A stretch of 64,000 nt of DNA from the NCBI RefSeq assembly GCF_000321225.1, contig NW_004450331.1:552688-616687 (forward strand), given 5' to 3'. The position numbers were made by a program, and so were the translations under genes. This document shows positions 40,001 to 46,000 of this stretch, piece by piece. Numbering within the stretch: position 1 is the stretch's first letter; each line of letters starts with the position of its first letter. The stretch is from Odobenus rosmarus divergens. Its lineage: Eukaryota > Chordata > Mammalia > Carnivora > Odobenidae. The notes beneath the pieces were generated by a model. It was given only the letters and a program-made list of their open reading frames with translations. It was not told the origin of the DNA and searched no databases.

Positions 40001-43000
40001 AATTGGACTAAAACCCAGTGGAGACAGATTAATGTGGAACAGATGGATGTAGAACTCAGAAGGTTTGCCAAGGCAAGTTCCATAACTGTCGATTACAACC
40101 ATTTCTCTTTCTCAGCCCCACCTCCTTCCATCTTGCCTAACTGAGTATCTGGTATGTTGGGCTGCATGTCCTTGTTTACTTCAAACAGGATGATAGTAGA
40201 CAGTACTTTTTTTTTTTTTTTTTTTTTAAAAACCCTGAGCCAGTTGCATTTCTAATCAAGCCTGCCTTTTTTGTGAATGAGTGGATGAAAACATGTTAGG
40301 GCAAATGGATTGATGAGCAGCAGCTATAATCTTGAACTTCCTTTGGCTATCTAGAATGGAGGATGTTAAGATTAAAAGTACCAGGGCTGAGAGGTTAGGC
40401 TTATGAAAGCTTTTGAATTCTTTCCTTGGCAAACATTATTTTGTATTGCAAGATACATTTTGAATCTGGGATTTGGGGCAACTAATTGAAGTATGCCACT
40501 TGGGAATATATATGGAATACTGTGATCTTTGTTCTTCCTCTTGGCTATTCTGATATCCCATGGGGGCTCAATATATACAGAATGGAGCTGATTTGAATGT
40601 AGTGCTTTGGTGCCTAGTCGTAGGCCCTCTAAAGAGGGTAGAACCTCTTCAGATAAAGCCAAAATGCACAGACGTAAAATGCAGCTAAAAAGTGGCAGGG
40701 CCATTGGCTTTTTTTCCTCAGAATGTGTTTGCCTCAATTCATGAGGTTTCCTCATGGGACCCCCCAGTGAGAGCCTGTGAATAAGAAACCAGTGTATCCA
40801 CGTGGCTTATACACAAGAGAACTTGTGATAGACAGATGAGTGGATCCTTTTCTATTTCTCTGGTTTTAGCCCTTAACCAAGGGGCTTAAATGCTTCTATT
40901 CTTTCATAATCCAGGGAAAGGTAGATTTATTCTTTCATGGAACACAAATTAGGAAATGTACTAATATATCTGGGGATCTATTTTTTGTTTGTTTTTACTT
41001 TAGGAAATCTGGTCACTAGACAAGGAAGTCCGTGTATGGGATGCTTATGCAGGCCTGGAAAGCACGGTGAAGGACATGGCAGCCTCCCTGAGAGCTGTCA
41101 TGGAGTTACAGAGCTCTGCTCTCAGAGACAGGCATTGGCACCAGCTGATGAAGGCCACTGGGGTCAGTTTCCTGAGTCTTGTTAATTGAATATTTTTGTG
41201 ACTGTGGAGAGTTATTCCTTGGTTTACATTATTCATCTGGGATGAAGTGGATTTGTGAAAAGACTTCAAGTCAAATGGGGGAAGTCAAGCTCCTCAAGAT
41301 AGAACCCGCAGACTGATCATGCAAAGATCCTCCTTCAGTCCCTGCTGTGGACTAAATGTTGTTACCCCACCCCACCCCACCCCAATTCATACATTGAAGC
41401 CTAAATCTCTAATGTGATGGCATTTGGAGGTGGGGCTTTGGGGAGATAATTCGGTCAGGAGGGTAGAGCTCTCATGAATGGGATTAGTGCCATTAGAACC
41501 AGATGGAAAGAGCAGAAATTTCTAGCCTCAGCCATGTGAGGGTACAGCAAGAAGACAGACATCTGTAAACCAAGACAGCCTTCACCAGGAGCCCGCCCAT
41601 GCTGGCACCCTGGTCGGACTTCCACCCTCTAGAACAGTGAGCAAGTAAATAAATGTTCATTGTTTAACCCACCCCGTCTACGGCATTCTCTTATAGCAGT
41701 TTGAACTAAGACGCCCTCCTTTTGTCTTTTATTATGTAACCTCAAACAAGACACTTAACGTCCCTATTTTGAGTTTTGTTTTTTATTAATAAAATGAGTG
41801 GATGCTGTGTGCTCTCCTACAGCAGAGGAATCTCGTGAGGATCAAGTGAGAGGAGGTGAGGGCCTTGTATAGAGCAGAGCGTGGCCACACAGAACCGTAG
41901 TCACAGGCTGGGGAGAGCCAGAGAGGGTGCAGCTATGAGGAAGCAGGGACTGGGTATTAGCAGCCACAGGAAAGGAAGGGGCTTTCTTGTAACCGCGGGG
42001 CAGGGTCGGCTGGCTCTTCAGGGGTGAGGGGTGCGGTTGAGTTTGAGCACCTAGGAAGAGTCGAGAGCTTCTTAGCAAATACTGGGGTTGTGTGTGGGGG
42101 GGGGTGGCAGTCAACAAGATGATGAGGAAATAAATGTGAATTATTTTGTCACATCATAAATATGAATAATGACACTAGGAGTAAGAATATTTTTTTGCCA
42201 AGGAACTCAGATTAAATTAGTGAGAAAACTATGTTAAATCATGGAAGCAACTGGGAATTATGTCCAGTGAATAGAGTACTTGAGGAAGAAAAGACAAATG
42301 AGCTACTCGCTGATTCCTGGGATGTCAACCAAATTAAAATAAATGAACACTGTGATTCTCTTTAAAAATGGGTTTTGTGGGCAAAGAGCTAAGAAATGAG
42401 CTGACAAGGGAAGGATATGAAACAAAAGAAAGTAGCGGAGTGTGAATGTGGGCCTGAACCTTGGCCCTAGCTTCTGGTGGGTGATGCCTCAGTAACTCTG
42501 AGTTAAAAAGCAGTGTCTTTAATGGTCCCCACCTTCCAGAACTACAGGTGTGCTCGGCAGCTAACTTGAATATATTTAGCTGTGATTCATCCTTCTGGCC
42601 ATTAGGCACAAGAACCATTAATACACATGTAATGTAAATTCTGCCCTTTTCTCTTCCTAATTAGGTCAGATTTTCTATCAACGAAGCCACAACTTTGGCA
42701 GATTTGTTAGCATTGCGGTTACACCAAGTGGAAGAGGATGTCCGAAGCATTGTGGACCAAGCTGTGAAGGAACTGGGGACGGAAAAGGTGGTGTCTTCGG
42801 GCTGTTCTCTGTTACACTGAACTAGTTCTCTGCAGTAGCCCCTAAGACTCGGAAGTTCCCCGTGCCGGGGTTGTGTGCACACACCTGAGGCCCATTTTCT
42901 TCTCCACTGCTAGTGTGTGTGTGACTTGGGCTGGAAACTGAATCCTTCTAAGCCACAGGACATGTGTAAAACAGGAGGGTGGGCCCAGTTGGTGGTGATG

Positions 43001-46000
43001 GTGGGTGGTGGTGGTGATGGGGGGCTGTGGTGTTGGGGGGTGGCGGTGATGGCAGGTGGTGGCGGTGACGGCGGGTGGCAATGATGGCGGATGGCGGTGC
43101 TGGTGGTGGTCGTGGTGATAGCAGAGAACATGTACATGTCATTTATTTTGTTGCAAGCACTGCTCTAAGCACTTTGTATTATTTCATTTGAGTCTGATGT
43201 TGGTAATACTCGTAGCCTTTAGAGATGAGGAAACTGAGGTACAGGGTGGTAACTGACTCACCCCGGTTCACATTCAGGCTCTCCGAGCACTACCTGGCTC
43301 CTGCTGGCTGATGTGTACATAATCTCTGTTAAAAACAACCTTCAGATAACTTTTGAAGTCCCTTTCTGCTCTGGCATTCTGTTTCCGTGAAGGATGTAAA
43401 ACTCAGATCCAACAGAAATTTGATAATAGGGTGATGCTTGTTTTTGGGAGATGGAATTCATTCTCTGAACCTCATCACCATGAATTATTTACAGGAAAAA
43501 AATGAGGCCAATAGTATTGGATAGCTTTTTTTTTTTTTTTTGAGAATTGAAGTTTTTTTTTTTTTTTTAATTTCAGTTGATAGCCTAGATGTTCATCATA
43601 AAGTCAACTTTTGTGCACATAACTTAATATACTGTTTATGTCTAGGCCATTACTGGAATCAGCCAGACCTGGGCATCCATGGAGTTCTCTTACGAAGTTC
43701 ACTATCGGACGGGCATTCCATTACTAAAATCCGATGAACAACTTTTTGAGACTCTAGAGCACAACCAAGTAAGATGGGTGTTTTGATTACAGATTTTTTT
43801 CTTTGAAATGGCAATTTCAGAATTTTTCTAAGTTCCAATACTCAGTATTTATTCATTCATTGGGTATCTCCTTGTCCCAGACTCTGGGCATGGTACCATT
43901 TGGGATCAAAAGGTATGAACTTGGACTTGAGCAGGGAGACAGACAGTAGGGTACCAAGGGGTCTAAGAAGTGACAGAGAGGCTTTGTGTTGGGGAGGGTG
44001 AAAGACTCAGGGAGAGCCTTGTGAGATGGGCTGGTAAGTCAGTAAAGAGTGGCAATCAGAAACAGGTGTTCGGGGCAGTGGGGACAGCAGTGGTTGTCAG
44101 GGCCTGGGGAGTTGGGGAAATGTGGAGATGTTGGTCAAAGGGCACACATTTCCAGGTATAAGATGAGTAAGTCCTGGGGATCTAAAGTATGTCATGGTGA
44201 CTATAGGTAACAATACTGTACTGTCCACTTGGAAGTTGTTAGGAGAATGGACCTTATTACCACACCCCAAAAAAGGTTATTCCATGAGGAATGGAGGTAT
44301 TAAGGAACCTTATTGTGGTTACCATTTTACGATACATATATGTATCACAGTATCACATGGTACACTTTTATTTTTTTTAAATTTTTTTAAGATCTTACTT
44401 ATTTGAGAGAGAGAGAGGGATAGAGCACAAGCAGGGGGAGCAGCAGAGAGAGAGGGAGAAGCAGGCTCCCCGCTGAGTGGGGAGCCTGATGCAGGGCTCG
44501 ATCCCAGGACCCTGGGATCATGACCCGAGCCGAAGGCAGACGCTTAACCAACTGAGCCACCCAGGCGCCCCTCACATGGTACACTTTAAACTTCATGTAA
44601 CATGTCAATAATAGCTTAAATTGGTTCTGGGGGAGAAGAGTCAAATGTACTAAATAGTTAGAGGTGAAAGAGAGTGAGAAGAAGCCTTTCTGCTCCGTGA
44701 CTTTTTGAGATCTCAACATGAGAGAATGGTGAGAAGTGCTCACCAGACTGCTCAGCATCCATGCTGGGTAGTCATCTGAGAGGGGAGGAAAAATGGAAGC
44801 TGAGGGCTTAGGAAGCTACAGAGAAGGTGGTTTTATTTTTGTAGTATTGGGGGAAAATATTTATACCTTGCAATGGTTAATAGGCATGGGACCCCAAGGA
44901 AAGAATGAGAGAAGATGAAGGAATAAAATTTAATTCCTAAAGCTGCACCCTGGAGCACAGTATTTTTTTCTGCCTACAAAGAGATACATGGTCTTCTGGT
45001 AGAAGACACAGGAAATGCAGTTTCTTGCATTTATCTTTTTTCTTTTGGAAAACATGCCAATATGAGTATTTAATGCCATTAGTTCATTTATTTAGCCAAT
45101 ACTGAATGCCTCTTTCAGGTATTGCATGCTAGATCCTAGGAATCTAGGAATCAACAGGAGAGAGGTATGGTCCCTCCCTCATGGTACTTGCAGTCTTCCA
45201 GCTGACTTGTTATTTAAAATTCTTTGTCTTTCTTTTAGGTTCAGTTGCAGAGTCTGCTTCAGAGCAAGTATGTGGAATATTTTATTGAACAAGTGTTAAG
45301 CTGGCAAAATAAATTAAACATAGCAGACTTGGTCATCTTCACTTGGATGGAAGTCCAGCGAACTTGGTCTCACCTGGAAAGCATCTTTGTTTGTTCAGAA
45401 GACATTCAAATCCAGCTTGTGAAAGATGCTAAAAGATTCGATGGAGTGGATGCTGAATTTAAGGTTCATAGAAGATACTGTTTTCTATCCTAGCAGAGTT
45501 TTCCAAACAAGAAAATCTTGTGAAGAACCATGATTTGGGGTATCGTCTTTATAAAAGCACAGTGTTGCATTTTAGGGAGCGGAGCAGGACGCTCGCTCTT
45601 GTGAAGTGTTCTAGGTTTCGCGGTTGTGTATGGTTTCTGTCACCACTGCTCAGTGCCGCCATTGTAGTGTGAAAGAAAACAGACACTAGGTAAACAAACG
45701 GGCGTGGCTATGCACCAGTAAGACTTTATTTATCGACACTGAAATTTGAGTTTCTTAGCATTTTCATGTGAGACAGAATATTAAGCTGCTTTTGACTTTT
45801 TTCCACCAGTTAAAAATGTAAGAACCATTTTTAGCTTCTGGCCATACAAAAAGCAACAGCAAGCCTGATATTTCCCTTAAGCCCTGCAGTGAGGTGTGAT
45901 AACATTAATCTTCGTGAAGTAAATGCTGCGGAGGGGATACCAGTAACAATACTATTAGTTACTTGTTTGTTGATTTTGTAAGAACCAAAGAAAACACACA

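Noticed and set aside
42842..43142. His/Pro/Thr-rich minus-strand frames
   Set aside because: They are the low-complexity translation of the GGTGAT minisatellite and appear in several frames at once.
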